DNA from: Spirochaetes bacterium GWB1_60_80
GTDB taxonomy: Bacteria; Spirochaetota; Spirochaetia; Treponematales; UBA12059
Direction of reading: 5' to 3'
Length of the DNA stretch: 64,000 bases
Assembly: GCA_001829185.1 (NCBI GenBank)
Contig: MIAR01000043.1
Coordinates: 1-64,000 of the forward strand
This document shows positions 18,018 through 26,026 of the stretch, piece after piece. The translations under genes and the position numbers were made by a program. The notes under the pieces were generated by a model. That model worked only from the letters and a program-made list of their open reading frames with translations, made no database searches and was not told the DNA's origin. Position 1 is the first letter of the stretch. Each line of letters opens with the position of its first letter.

Positions 18018-19156
18018 CGCCGGGACCGGCCATAGAGGAATTTCTTGAGCGCGATGGCGTCGGCCGGGCAGACTTCGTCGCAACAATAGCAGCGGATGCA
18101 GGCCTCGTAATCGACGGCCGGCGCCTGCTTGCCGCTTACGAAGGCCAGGGCCTTGGCCGGGCAGATCTTGACGCAAGCGGCGCAGTGGACGCATTTGTGC
18201 TCGAAAAAAACCGGGCGCGGAACCAACAGGTTCTTGAACAGGCGGTGTATCCAGGCCGGCATGTGCGAGCGGAAAATGTCGTTCTCGTGTAATACTTTTA
18301 TCAGTTCGAAGCGCTTGGGCCGGAATTGCTCGATATCGTCGCCCTGCAGGGAAATCAGCGCCGGGTCGAAGCCGTAACGCGTATCCTCGAGCGCCTCGCG
18401 CAGGTAGGGCACGTCGGCGCTGCTGTATCCGATCAGGCCGGCGGCTACCCAGTCCAGGGCGTAGACGCTGGGCGAGGCCAAGAGCAGGCCCAGGTGGCAG
18501 GGCGTGCCGTTGTTGGGGCCGTGGCCCTGCATGGCCATGACGCCGTCCATGATGGCGAAGTGGGTGGGGCGGGCCAGCTGCAGGTCATTGAGCATGACGG
18601 CGAAATCGGCCCGGCCGGGGAAGCGCATGTGGAAGGCGCTTTTCTGCAGGCCGGGAATGAGGCCGAACATGTTCTTGAGGGCGCCGGTGAAATACATCAG
18701 GCCGTGCGTCTTGAGTTTGGGTAGGCTGATGACGACGTCGGCGCCGACGGCCGGAGCGGCCAGCTGGAAGCGCCGCACCACCTTACCGGCCGGGACGTCG
18801 ACTTCGACCGCTTGGCTGAAGTCGGACCATTCGGCGCCTGAGTCCTGGGTGGCGGCCAGGAGGCCGGCCTTGCTGGCGGCTAGATCCTGGGGCTGCCAGC
18901 CGGGGGCGTCGCCTACCAGGATGCGGCTGGCGCCGCGCTGTTGTACCAGCCGGATGACGGCGCGCAGCACGGCCGGGTGGGTGGTGGCGCAGCGTTCCGG
19001 CGCGCTGGCCAACAAAATGTTCGGCTTGAGCAGCACGGTCTTGCCGCGCAGGTCGGGGAAGCCGAGGCCGGCGCAGAGCTCGGCCAGGGCGGTGTCGAGC
19101 CGGCTGTCGTCGTAGTCAGGGCAGGCCTGGAGGCCGACGCGATGGTCGGCCATCAT
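18014..19156 (-). CDS. DUF362 protein with two 4Fe-4S ferredoxin motifs
   Basis: 380 residues: an N-terminal DUF362 domain (KTVLLKPNILL, LPKLKTHGLMYFTGALKNMFG) and a C-terminal ferredoxin-like tail with two CxxCxxCxxxCP motifs (about 315-365). DUF362 proteins are linked to iron-sulfur and anaerobic redox chemistry, but their reaction is unknown. The gene overlaps both neighbours by ATGA (PEGA gene before, fumarase after). An electron-transfer or cluster-supply role for the fumarase is plausible but unproven. Start: ATG at 19156, or the next codon ATG at 19153; the upstream extension is read-through of the PEGA gene in another frame. Confidence 0.85.
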   Translation of the reverse strand: MMADHRVGLQACPDYDDSRLDTALAELCAGLGFPDLRGKTVLLKPNILLASAPERCATTHPAVLRAVIRLVQQRGASRILVGDAPGWQPQDLAASKAGLLAATQDSGAEWSDFSQAVEVDVPAGKVVRRFQLAAPAVGADVVISLPKLKTHGLMYFTGALKNMFGLIPGLQKSAFHMRFPGRADFAVMLNDLQLARPTHFAIMDGVMAMQGHGPNNGTPCHLGLLLASPSVYALDWVAAGLIGYSSADVPYLREALEDTRYGFDPALISLQGDDIEQFRPKRFELIKVLHENDIFRSHMPAWIHRLFKNLLVPRPVFFEHKCVHCAACVKICPAKALAFVSGKQAPAVDYEACIRCYCCDEVCPADAIALKKFLYGRSRR

Positions 19157-20706
19157 CGCAGGGCCTCCACCTCGAAGTACAGGCCGGCCTGCCAGGAGAG
19201 CTGGCTGGCGCCGAGGCCGAGTTGTCCATTCAGGCTGGCCCGCAGCGGCAGACCCGGCGGGAGCAGGTTGAGGTCCAGGGCCAGCTGCATCGGCCACTGC
19301 AGGCTGAAACCGCCAGCCAGGTCGGCGCTGGACAAACGGGCCGACAGCTGGGCGGCCAGGTTGTAGCCGCTCAGGCCGATGGCGGCGGCGGCCGACAACT
19401 GCCAGGCCGGACCGTCATCGTACCGGAAGCTGAATTCCGGCGCCAGCTGGAGGAACAAGAAGGGCGTGCCCAGCGACAGCGGCAGGCCAAGGCGGATGCG
19501 TAGCGCTTCGGTGTCGCCGGCGACGGGCAGGTCGAAGCTCAGGGCCGCTCCTGGCGAGAAACTGCCGAGCAGTGGCAGGCTGGCGGCTGGCAAGCCGGCC
19601 CGAAGGCCGCCGCGCAGTATCAGCGCGCCGCTGTCCGGCCCGACCTCGCATACCAGGCCAAGGTCAAAGAGCCGGCGCAGCGCCAGGTTGCCTTTGAGGC
19701 TGGCATAGAGCTGCGGCAGACCGCTGGAGTCGCTTCTGGCCAACAGGCCAATGCCCCAGTAGAGGCTATCGGCCGCCGGCAGGAAGGCGCCGTAGGCTAG
19801 GGCCGGACCGGGCAAGACCGTGCTGAGGCCTTGTGGTAATACCAGCAGGCTGCTGTCGAGTCGCGCTTCCAAGGCGTATTCGAAGGTTTGGTAATTGGTC
19901 AGTGTATCGGCATCAGGTTGGACGATTACCTTAATAGTATACAGCCCGTCGGGCAGGATGGTACCCGCCTGGTCGCGGCCGTTCCAGTACCAGTCTTGCT
20001 GCCAGGTAGCGAAGGGCGTCCCGGTTTCGGCATAGCGCAGTTCCCCAGCCGCGTCAAAAACCTGGTAGCTGGCCAGGCCGCGGTTGGTTACTTCGTAGCT
20101 CAGGATAGTCGTGCCTTGCAGGCCGGCGTTGCGCGGGTTGAAACTGCCGCGCGACAGGAGGGGCGTGGTCAGGCTGAATTCAACCGCTTCTAAATCCACG
20201 GCCAGGTAGTTGATCAGGTTGAGCGGCACCAGGACTTCCAGCTCGCGGCTGGCATAACCGAAGGCCCGGACGCTAATGTCGTGTTGGCCGACCGACAGTT
20301 CGATCAGGCCGGCCGGGTATTCTGTTTGCCCGACCCGTACCGTGGCGTTGGGGACATTGACGGATACCTGCAGGTAGCCGGTCTTTTGCACCAACTCGAC
20401 GTACAGCTCGGTGCGGGTGTCGGCCGCCAGGCTGAGGTCCACGGCGCAGTCGTGGTAACCAGGCGCGCTGATGATCAGCGCGTAGCGTTCCGGCGTCAGG
20501 TTCTTGAGCTCGACCGGTAACAAGCCATAGTGGTGGCGGTTGATCTGGACGGTGGCGACGGTGGGGGCGGAGCTCACGACCAGGCTGGCCTTGCCGTCCT
20601 GCGCCAGGCTGGTCGTGGTAATCTCGATCAGCGGCTGGCCGGGAACTCCGGCGTAGGCCAGGATGCCGCCGACCAGGCCGGCCAGCAACAGCAGATAATG
20701 TTTCAT
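19153..20706 (-). CDS. PEGA-domain protein with C-terminal outer-membrane-type barrel
   Basis: 517 residues. Signal peptide (MKHYLLLLAGLVGGILAYA), two PEGA-like repeats (about 45-115 and 120-190, with PVELKNLTPERYALIISAPGY and PAGLIELSVGQHDISVRAFGY), a FlgD/CHU-like Ig domain (about 215-300, DWYWNGRDQAG and DGLYTIKV) and a roughly 200-residue Leu/Gly/Ser-rich region that predicts as beta-barrel strands. PEGA domains are common in spirochaete envelope proteins and may contact peptidoglycan or surface structures. It heads the operon. The ATG lies 6 nt after a -10 box, without a ribosome binding site. Confidence 0.78.
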   Translation of the reverse strand: MKHYLLLLAGLVGGILAYAGVPGQPLIEITTTSLAQDGKASLVVSSAPTVATVQINRHHYGLLPVELKNLTPERYALIISAPGYHDCAVDLSLAADTRTELYVELVQKTGYLQVSVNVPNATVRVGQTEYPAGLIELSVGQHDISVRAFGYASRELEVLVPLNLINYLAVDLEAVEFSLTTPLLSRGSFNPRNAGLQGTTILSYEVTNRGLASYQVFDAAGELRYAETGTPFATWQQDWYWNGRDQAGTILPDGLYTIKVIVQPDADTLTNYQTFEYALEARLDSSLLVLPQGLSTVLPGPALAYGAFLPAADSLYWGIGLLARSDSSGLPQLYASLKGNLALRRLFDLGLVCEVGPDSGALILRGGLRAGLPAASLPLLGSFSPGAALSFDLPVAGDTEALRIRLGLPLSLGTPFLFLQLAPEFSFRYDDGPAWQLSAAAAIGLSGYNLAAQLSARLSSADLAGGFSLQWPMQLALDLNLLPPGLPLRASLNGQLGLGASQLSWQAGLYFEVEALR

Positions 20707-20712
20707 GCCCTT

Positions 20713-20741
20713 ACTGTAGCGCATTTGGGAGACTCGCTCAA
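20713..20741 (-). promoter_or_regulatory. Promoter of the PEGA-DUF362-fumarase-PAS operon, likely leaderless
   Basis: Minus-strand TTGAGC (20736-20741), 17 nt, TACAGT (20713-20718). The ATG begins 6 nt after the -10 box, so transcription should start at or within 2 nt of it. Confidence 0.6.
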
Positions 20742-20769
20742 GGCGGCCGGGGATTGACGGGAAAAAAAC

Positions 20770-20798
20770 TTGCAGGATGGCCGAACAGGCACTAGAAT
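20770..20798 (+). promoter_or_regulatory. Putative promoter of the FlhG-like gene
   Basis: TTGCAG (20770-20775), 17 nt, TAGAAT (20793-20798), about 50 nt before the start. It lies back to back with the PEGA promoter. Confidence 0.5.
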
Positions 20799-20851
20799 GG
20801 CAGTAAGTCGGCCGGCGTCGCGCCGGGCGGACCGTGGGGAAGGAGACTCGA

Positions 20852-21928
20852 GTGGCCATAATTCTACCAATCGCCTCCGGCAAGGGTGGCGTGGGCAAAA
20901 CCGTTTTTACCGCCAACCTGGGGGCTGCCCTGGCCGGCCTCGGCAAGACCGTCATCCTGGTGGACCTGGATCTGGGCGGCGCTAATCTCCACACCTGCCT
21001 GGGCGTGCGCAATAAGCACCCCGGCGTCGGCTCGATCATCTGGAAAAAGCAGAAGCGGCTGGAGGAGCTGGTGGTGCCCACCGAGGTGGAGCGCCTTTTC
21101 CTGGTGCCGGGCGACAATCTGCTGCCGGGCACGGCTAACCTCGATTTCTTTACCAAGCGCCGCATCATCAAGGAAATCGGCGAACTAACCGCCGACTACG
21201 TGCTGGTGGACCTGGGCGCCGGCGCTTCCTACAACATCGTCGATTTCTGGCTGATGGTCGACGATGGCATCCTGGTTACCGCGCCGGAAATTCCGGCCAT
21301 CCTGAACGCCTACGCGTTTTTCAAGACCGCCGCCTTCCGGCTGCTGTTTCGCTCCTTCAAGCGTGGCGGCGACGAGCGCGGCAAGATCGTCGACTACGTG
21401 GTTAACCGGGTGGAGGGGCAGGGCAAGACCTTCGTCGAGTTTGCCGCCGAACTGGCCGCTACCTCCGGCGCCGCCGGTCAGCGCGCCCTGGCCGAGTTGT
21501 CGGCGCTGCGGCCGCGGGTGGTGGTCAACATGGGTAACGGCGAGACCGACGCCGCTATCGCTATGCGCCTGCGCGAAATCTCGGCCCGCAACCTGGGCAT
21601 CGGCATGGATTATATCGCCTACATCATGCGCGACCCGCACGTTTCGGCCTCGATCGGCGCCCGCGAAGTCCTGTTGACCAGCCATCCGGGCACGCCCTTC
21701 GCCCGCGGCGTACTGACGGCGGCGGAGCGCATCAAGGCCGCGCCGGAGGGCCGCGTGCCGCGCCTGGAGCTGGACGACGAAGACCTGTACGGGCTGATGG
21801 ACAAGGTGCTCAACGCCGAGGCTAGCCAGGCTGATGAAGCCGACCAGACCGACGAAGCGCCAACCCTCGGCGGCGGCTACGAGCTGACGGCCGACGAAGC
21901 CGCCGCTGACGAGCGCCTGGGACTCTGA
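20852..21928 (+). CDS. MinD/ParA-family ATPase, FlhG-like
   Basis: 358 residues. Deviant Walker A SGKGGVGKT (residues 9-17), switch motifs VDLDLGG and VLVDLGAG, and the family body of FlhG/YlxH/MinD2. In flagellated bacteria FlhG sets the number and place of flagella together with FlhF; no flhF is in the window. A 45-residue acidic C-terminal tail (ADEADQTDEAP) is extra. The GTG at 20852 is chosen because AAGGAGA lies 5 nt before it; an in-frame GTG six codons earlier has no such site. FlhG is favoured over chromosome-partition ParA because no ParB or parS is seen, and because the protein is longer than ParA. Confidence 0.78.
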   Translation: MAIILPIASGKGGVGKTVFTANLGAALAGLGKTVILVDLDLGGANLHTCLGVRNKHPGVGSIIWKKQKRLEELVVPTEVERLFLVPGDNLLPGTANLDFFTKRRIIKEIGELTADYVLVDLGAGASYNIVDFWLMVDDGILVTAPEIPAILNAYAFFKTAAFRLLFRSFKRGGDERGKIVDYVVNRVEGQGKTFVEFAAELAATSGAAGQRALAELSALRPRVVVNMGNGETDAAIAMRLREISARNLGIGMDYIAYIMRDPHVSASIGAREVLLTSHPGTPFARGVLTAAERIKAAPEGRVPRLELDDEDLYGLMDKVLNAEASQADEADQTDEAPTLGGGYELTADEAAADERLGL

Positions 21929-21954
21929 CCGAGCCGCCGCTGGTCGGCCGGCTG

Positions 21955-21984
21955 TTGCCCCGGCCCCCGCGACTGTGTTACAAA
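21955..21984 (+). promoter_or_regulatory. Promoter of the NagZ-like gene, likely leaderless
   Basis: TTGCCC (21955-21960), 18 nt, TACAAA (21979-21984), then 6 nt to the ATG. Both boxes are only moderate matches. Confidence 0.45.
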
Positions 21985-21990
21985 AGAAGC

Positions 21991-23370
21991 ATGGTTTCCG
22001 CCCACACGCCAAGCGTCCGGTCCGTCAATCGGGTCGGTCCTTTATCAGCTATAACTTTATCGCTAGCCTGCCTGGCCTGTGCCGCTCTGGCATCCTGTCG
22101 GCTGGAAGCTGGCCGTCAGCCCGGGGCGGGCAACGCGGCCACCGCGGTGGCCGCTGAATGGGCGCCGGCGCCGCTGTCCGGCCGGCCGCGGGTACAAGAG
22201 CCGGCCGTCTACCGCGACGACACGCCGGCCGCAGTCGAGCGCCGGCTGTGGCAGACGGCCAGCCGCCTGGCCGCCAGCCTGAGTGACCAAGCCCTGGTGG
22301 GTCAAGTGCTGATGGTGGGCGTGCCCGAAGTGGCCAGCCTGTCGGCCGCCAGCTTGGCTTGGCTACGCGCCATCCAGCCGGGCGCCATCCTCTTGTTCCG
22401 CTACAACCTGCCGGCCGGTATCGCCGCCCTGCAGGCCTACACCAGCCTGTTGGCTGGCGCCGGCGGGGGACTGCGGCCCTTCCTAGCTATCGACCATGAG
22501 GGCGGCACGGTCTACCGCTTCGGCGACGAGACCACCCGGCTACCGTCGGCTCACCGGCTGGCGGCCGCCCCGCGCGCCGCCGAACTAGCCAGCCTGACCG
22601 GCCGCATCGCCGCCTGGGAACTGGCCGGGCTGGGCTTCAGCCTGAACCTGGCGCCGATCGTCGAGGCCGCTAGCGGCCCAGGCGCCGTGTTCCTGGAATT
22701 CCGGGCCTGGGGGTCTGTCCCCCTGCAGGCCGCCGCCCACGGCCGCGACTACATCCAGGCCAGCCAGGCCGCCGGTCTGGCCGCCGCGGCCAAGCACTTC
22801 CCGGGCAGCGGCGGGGGTGACCCCCATCAGGCGCTGGCCAGCCTGCCGGGCGACGCGGCCAGTATCCGCCAACGTTATCTGGAACCCTTCCGCCTGGCGC
22901 TGGACAGCCAACCGGCCGCCGTTATCCTATCGCATGTCCGCGTGCCGGCCTTCGACGACAGCCAAGTGGCCACCTTCTCGGCTAGCCTGGTCGACACCAT
23001 CCTGAAAGGTGAGCTTGGCTTCCGTGGCCTGGTACTGTCCGACGACCTGTTCATGCGCGCCCTGGCCGATTCCGGCAGCTTGACGCGGCGGGCTAGCCTA
23101 GCCCTGCAGGCCGGCGTCGACATGCTGATGCTGAGCAGCCTGGAGGAGGCCGTCGCCGTCCACGCTAACCTGGTGGCCGCCCTGCGTGCCGGCCAACTGG
23201 AGCGGGCCCGCCTGCTGGACGCCGCCACTCGCTGCCTGGCCCAAAAACTGCGTTTTCTGCTCATTAACGGCCAGGGCGGGCCGGGCATCGACCGCCGTCT
23301 GTCGGCCGCCGCTCAGGCCAAGCTACTGGCGGCCAATTCGGCCCGCTTGCAGGCTATGCTGGGCGACTGA
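21991..23370 (+). CDS. Lipoprotein of glycoside hydrolase family 3, NagZ-type
   Basis: 459 residues. A lipobox ALASC puts the lipid on Cys36. The GH3 N-terminal domain shows IDHEGGTVYRF, KHFPGSGGGDPH and the nucleophile Asp in LVLSDDLF. NagZ enzymes remove N-acetylglucosamine from muropeptides or cell-wall fragments using an Asp-His pair on a mobile loop. The loop here is shorter than the usual KHFPGHGxTxxDSH, but Asp and His remain. Export as a lipoprotein suggests it works on peptidoglycan or sugar polymers in the periplasm and not in cytoplasmic recycling. The LysM-M23 peptidase two genes on would act on the same polymer. Confidence 0.83.
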   Translation: MVSAHTPSVRSVNRVGPLSAITLSLACLACAALASCRLEAGRQPGAGNAATAVAAEWAPAPLSGRPRVQEPAVYRDDTPAAVERRLWQTASRLAASLSDQALVGQVLMVGVPEVASLSAASLAWLRAIQPGAILLFRYNLPAGIAALQAYTSLLAGAGGGLRPFLAIDHEGGTVYRFGDETTRLPSAHRLAAAPRAAELASLTGRIAAWELAGLGFSLNLAPIVEAASGPGAVFLEFRAWGSVPLQAAAHGRDYIQASQAAGLAAAAKHFPGSGGGDPHQALASLPGDAASIRQRYLEPFRLALDSQPAAVILSHVRVPAFDDSQVATFSASLVDTILKGELGFRGLVLSDDLFMRALADSGSLTRRASLALQAGVDMLMLSSLEEAVAVHANLVAALRAGQLERARLLDAATRCLAQKLRFLLINGQGGPGIDRRLSAAAQAKLLAANSARLQAMLGD

Positions 23371-23383
23371 GTACCGGGTCGCC

Positions 23384-23411
23384 TTGTAAAAGCGGTAATC
23401 GGCGCTACTTT
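23384..23411 (+). promoter_or_regulatory. Putative promoter of the VWA gene
   Basis: TTGTAA (23384-23389), 16 nt, TACTTT (23406-23411), 19 nt before the ATG. No clear ribosome binding site follows. Confidence 0.4.
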
Positions 23412-23430
23412 TCCTGCCGATCATCTGGAC

Positions 23431-24708
23431 ATGCCGCGTTCATCCGTCCGCTGTCAGCCGTTATGCCGCCGCCTGGCCCTGATCGCTCTGAGCCTGCTGA
23501 CTGTCGGGGCGGCGGCCCAGGATTTGGGCATCCAGCCGCTCGATCTGCGCATCGAGCAACGCGGCGACGGCGGCTACCATTTGTACATCCGGGCCAAGCC
23601 CGGCGTGGGCAGCATCCTCCTGACCGAGACGACGGTTGACCCGGCGCGCCAGGCCGACAATTACGCCTACCGTTCGCCGGTCTGGAACGCGGTCAATGGC
23701 GACGAGCGGCGCATCCTGGACGGCGCGTTCCTGCCAACTGGTAACAACTTGTTCTTCCTGATCGATTCGACGCCGCAACCCGACAGTCAGTTCGGTCAGG
23801 CCTTCCTGGTTTTCATTCCCTGGGTGGTGGAGTGGGGCTACGACTGGAGCCGCCACGGCCAGACCTTCCTGGCCGACGGCACCTTCATTAATCTCCGGAC
23901 CTTTGCCCAACCTTACGCCGATTATCGCGGCGCCTTTCAGGACAACCCCTACCGCATCGCCGTAACGCAGGCGCCTTTCGAGCGCCCGGCTGCGGCTACC
24001 GCGCCGGCGCCGGAACCGCTGCTGGCGCCGCTGCCGCCCGTGACGCCGCCGGTCACGGCGCCGCCCGTGACGCTGCCGCCGGTCACGGCGCCGCCGGCCG
24101 TTGTGCCACCGCCGCTTGAACCTGGTCCCGACCTGACCGTCTATCTGCCGTCTACCCTGGCGGCCTTTACCGACATCGCTGCCAGCAACGGCGGCCGCCT
24201 GGAGCATTCGCTGGGTCCGGCCGACATTCTGCCCGCCCTGGCCAGCCTGCTGGACGAGGTGCCCGGCGACAGCCTGGACCTGGTGCTGTGCATCGACACT
24301 ACCGCCAGCATGGCCGACGACATCGCCGCCCTGGTGGCCGGCTTGCCGGCCCTGTTGGCCGAGCGGACGGCGCGCTTTCGCCAGTTTCGGGTCGGCCTGG
24401 CGCTGTACAAGGACTATTTCGAGGAATACATTGTCCAGAGGCAGCCTTTTACGGCCGACTTGGCGGCCTTTGGCGGCCAGCTGCGCCGCATCCGGGTGCG
24501 CGGCGGCGGCGATATCCCGGAGGCCATCTATGAAGCCCTCTACGACAGCCTGGACAATTATCCCTGGCTGGCCGCCGAGCGCCTGATCATCGTCATGGGC
24601 GACGCGCCGCCGCATCCGCTGCCGCGCGGCCGGATCGACAAGGCGGCGGTGGACGCGCTGGCCAGCCGGCTGGGCGTCACCATCAGCCTGGTGATTTTAC
24701 CGCACTGA
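23431..24708 (+). CDS. Secreted von Willebrand factor A-domain protein
   Basis: 425 residues. Signal peptide cleaved after GAAA, an N-terminal beta domain (about 25-190), a Pro/Val/Thr/Ala-rich linker with PPVTxPPVT repeats (about 190-235) and a VWA domain (about 280-425) with an intact metal site DTTAS near 289 and a later TxxG/DxP part (GGGDIPEA, MGDAPPHP). VWA domains mediate metal-dependent binding between proteins; the GDIPEA form also occurs in outer-membrane and peptidoglycan-linked VWA proteins. Secreted to the periplasm or surface. The partner is unknown. It lies between two cell-wall genes, so an envelope role is likely. Confidence 0.8.
   Translation: MPRSSVRCQPLCRRLALIALSLLTVGAAAQDLGIQPLDLRIEQRGDGGYHLYIRAKPGVGSILLTETTVDPARQADNYAYRSPVWNAVNGDERRILDGAFLPTGNNLFFLIDSTPQPDSQFGQAFLVFIPWVVEWGYDWSRHGQTFLADGTFINLRTFAQPYADYRGAFQDNPYRIAVTQAPFERPAAATAPAPEPLLAPLPPVTPPVTAPPVTLPPVTAPPAVVPPPLEPGPDLTVYLPSTLAAFTDIAASNGGRLEHSLGPADILPALASLLDEVPGDSLDLVLCIDTTASMADDIAALVAGLPALLAERTARFRQFRVGLALYKDYFEEYIVQRQPFTADLAAFGGQLRRIRVRGGGDIPEAIYEALYDSLDNYPWLAAERLIIVMGDAPPHPLPRGRIDKAAVDALASRLGVTISLVILPH
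24036..24110 (+). repeat. Tandem Pro-Val-Thr coding repeats
   Basis: Repeats of 12-18 nt related to CCGCCGGTCACGGCG encode PPVTAPPVT-type units within the linker of the VWA protein. Such tracts change length easily by slippage. Confidence 0.7.
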
Positions 24709-24732
24709 CAGGTTGGTGAAAAAGCCGGTTGC
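24709..24732. repeat. Relic of the MITE left end
   Basis: Twenty-four nucleotides match the left end of the elements at 3498 and 46842 with one mismatch (GGTTGGTG in place of GGTTGTTG). The rest of the element is absent. Confidence 0.55.
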
Positions 24733-24749
24733 CGGCTGGTCGAATTCGG

Positions 24750-24778
24750 TTTACAAGCCGGCGCCGCGACGCTACAAT
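24750..24778 (+). promoter_or_regulatory. Promoter of the LysM-M23 peptidase gene
   Basis: TTTACA (24750-24755), 17 nt, TACAAT (24773-24778), about 36 nt before the GTG start. Confidence 0.6.
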
Positions 24779-24814
24779 GGGCACCTGATTTTTCCGAGCG
24801 ACAAGGGAGGCGAG

Positions 24815-25954
24815 GTGGGCACACGCCCGGCCTGGACAGCGCAGCCAACTCAGATCCGCCGGCCCCGCCACTTGGCCGGCCTGGCTGGCGCTTTCTGCCT
24901 GCTGGCAGCCCTTGTAATCCTGGTGGCCGGCAACCGTCCGGTACCGCCGGCATTACGCGGCCTGCCGGCCTACCTGCTCGCCGCCCTACCGGGCGGCGCG
25001 GCCGCCGCGCCAAGCGCCGCGACTGTTCTGCCACCCGCCGTCGCCGCTACTGATCCCGCCGCCGTCGTTTCGGCCTCGCCGACCGGGCCCGCGCCAGCCA
25101 GTGCCACGCGGCCGCTGCTGCCGGCCGAGGCCTCCGTCGGCCTGGTCGACTTGGTCAGCCTGGACGAACTGGCCGGCCTGGAGGATCCGACCGGTTCAAG
25201 CGCGCCAGCCGAGGTGGTGCCACCCGACGCCGGACTATTTTACCGCGTCTACCGGGTGGTGGCCGGCGACACTATTTCCCGCATCGCCAATCAATATGGC
25301 GTCAGTACCGACAGCGTCGTCACCTTCAACGACATTACCAATACCCGGGCCATTCCGGTCGGCCGGCTACTCAAGATCCCGAGCATGAACGGCATCCTGT
25401 ACGAGGTGCGCTCCGGCGACCGCCTGGAAAGCATCGCCACCGCCCACGCTATCTCGGCCAGCCGTATCGCCGAGATCAACGGCCTCGCTGACGCCGACCT
25501 GAGCGCCGGCCTGCGCATCTTCCTGCCCGACGCCCGGCTGTCCAGCATCACGCTGCGCGAGATCAACGGCGACCTGTTTACCTGGCCGCTGCGCGGCAAC
25601 CTGACCAGCTGGTACGGCTGGCGCAACGACCCCTTCACTGGCGCGCGGGCCTTCCATACCGGCATCGATATCGGCGCCGCTCACGGCAGCAGCGTCCGGG
25701 CGGCCATGGAAGGGCGCGTCAGCCAAACCGGCTATTCGGCCATCTTGGGCAACTTCGTCATGCTGACGCATCATTCCGGCTACAGCACGGTTTACGCCCA
25801 CCTTTCGGCCATCCTGGTTCGGACCGGCAGCCGGGTAGCGATGGGCGCGGCCATCGGCCGGGTGGGCAGCACCGGCTACAGCACCGGCCCGCACCTTCAC
25901 TTTACCATCCGCAAGAACGGCCAGACTATCAATCCCATGACCATGCTGCGCTGA
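24815..25954 (+). CDS. LysM-LysM-M23 peptidoglycan endopeptidase
   Basis: 379 residues. One N-terminal membrane segment (about 20-40) with a short cytoplasmic tail, an Ala/Pro-rich spacer, two LysM domains (about 145-190, YRVVAGDTISRIANQYGVS; about 192-235, YEVRSGDRLESIATAH) and a C-terminal M23/LytM domain. Its zinc ligands are present: HTGID (about 281-285), YAHL and HLHF (about 360-363). It should bind glycan by LysM and cut peptide cross-links in the periplasm, remodelling the wall during growth, division or flagellar insertion. The GTG at 24815 is chosen for GGGAGG 4 nt upstream; earlier in-frame codons lie before the promoter. Confidence 0.92.
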   Translation: MGTRPAWTAQPTQIRRPRHLAGLAGAFCLLAALVILVAGNRPVPPALRGLPAYLLAALPGGAAAAPSAATVLPPAVAATDPAAVVSASPTGPAPASATRPLLPAEASVGLVDLVSLDELAGLEDPTGSSAPAEVVPPDAGLFYRVYRVVAGDTISRIANQYGVSTDSVVTFNDITNTRAIPVGRLLKIPSMNGILYEVRSGDRLESIATAHAISASRIAEINGLADADLSAGLRIFLPDARLSSITLREINGDLFTWPLRGNLTSWYGWRNDPFTGARAFHTGIDIGAAHGSSVRAAMEGRVSQTGYSAILGNFVMLTHHSGYSTVYAHLSAILVRTGSRVAMGAAIGRVGSTGYSTGPHLHFTIRKNGQTINPMTMLR

Positions 25955-25988
25955 CTTCTGGCCAGGGCCCAGCCATTAGCCACGCCAT

Positions 25989-26017
25989 TTGACAGCTAGC
26001 CGAAATTCAGTTACCAT
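25989..26017 (+). promoter_or_regulatory. Promoter of ptsI, likely leaderless transcript
   Basis: TTGACA (25989-25994), 17 nt, TACCAT (26012-26017), then 9 nt to the ATG. The leader would be 0-3 nt; there is no ribosome binding site. Confidence 0.7.
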
Positions 26018-26026
26018 ACAGGCAGC

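Noticed and set aside
23461-24615. 384-codon open frame opposite the VWA gene
   Set aside because: It is rich in Arg, Gly, Gln and His, with no fold or ribosome binding site, and is the antisense shadow of a gene with signal peptide and VWA motifs.
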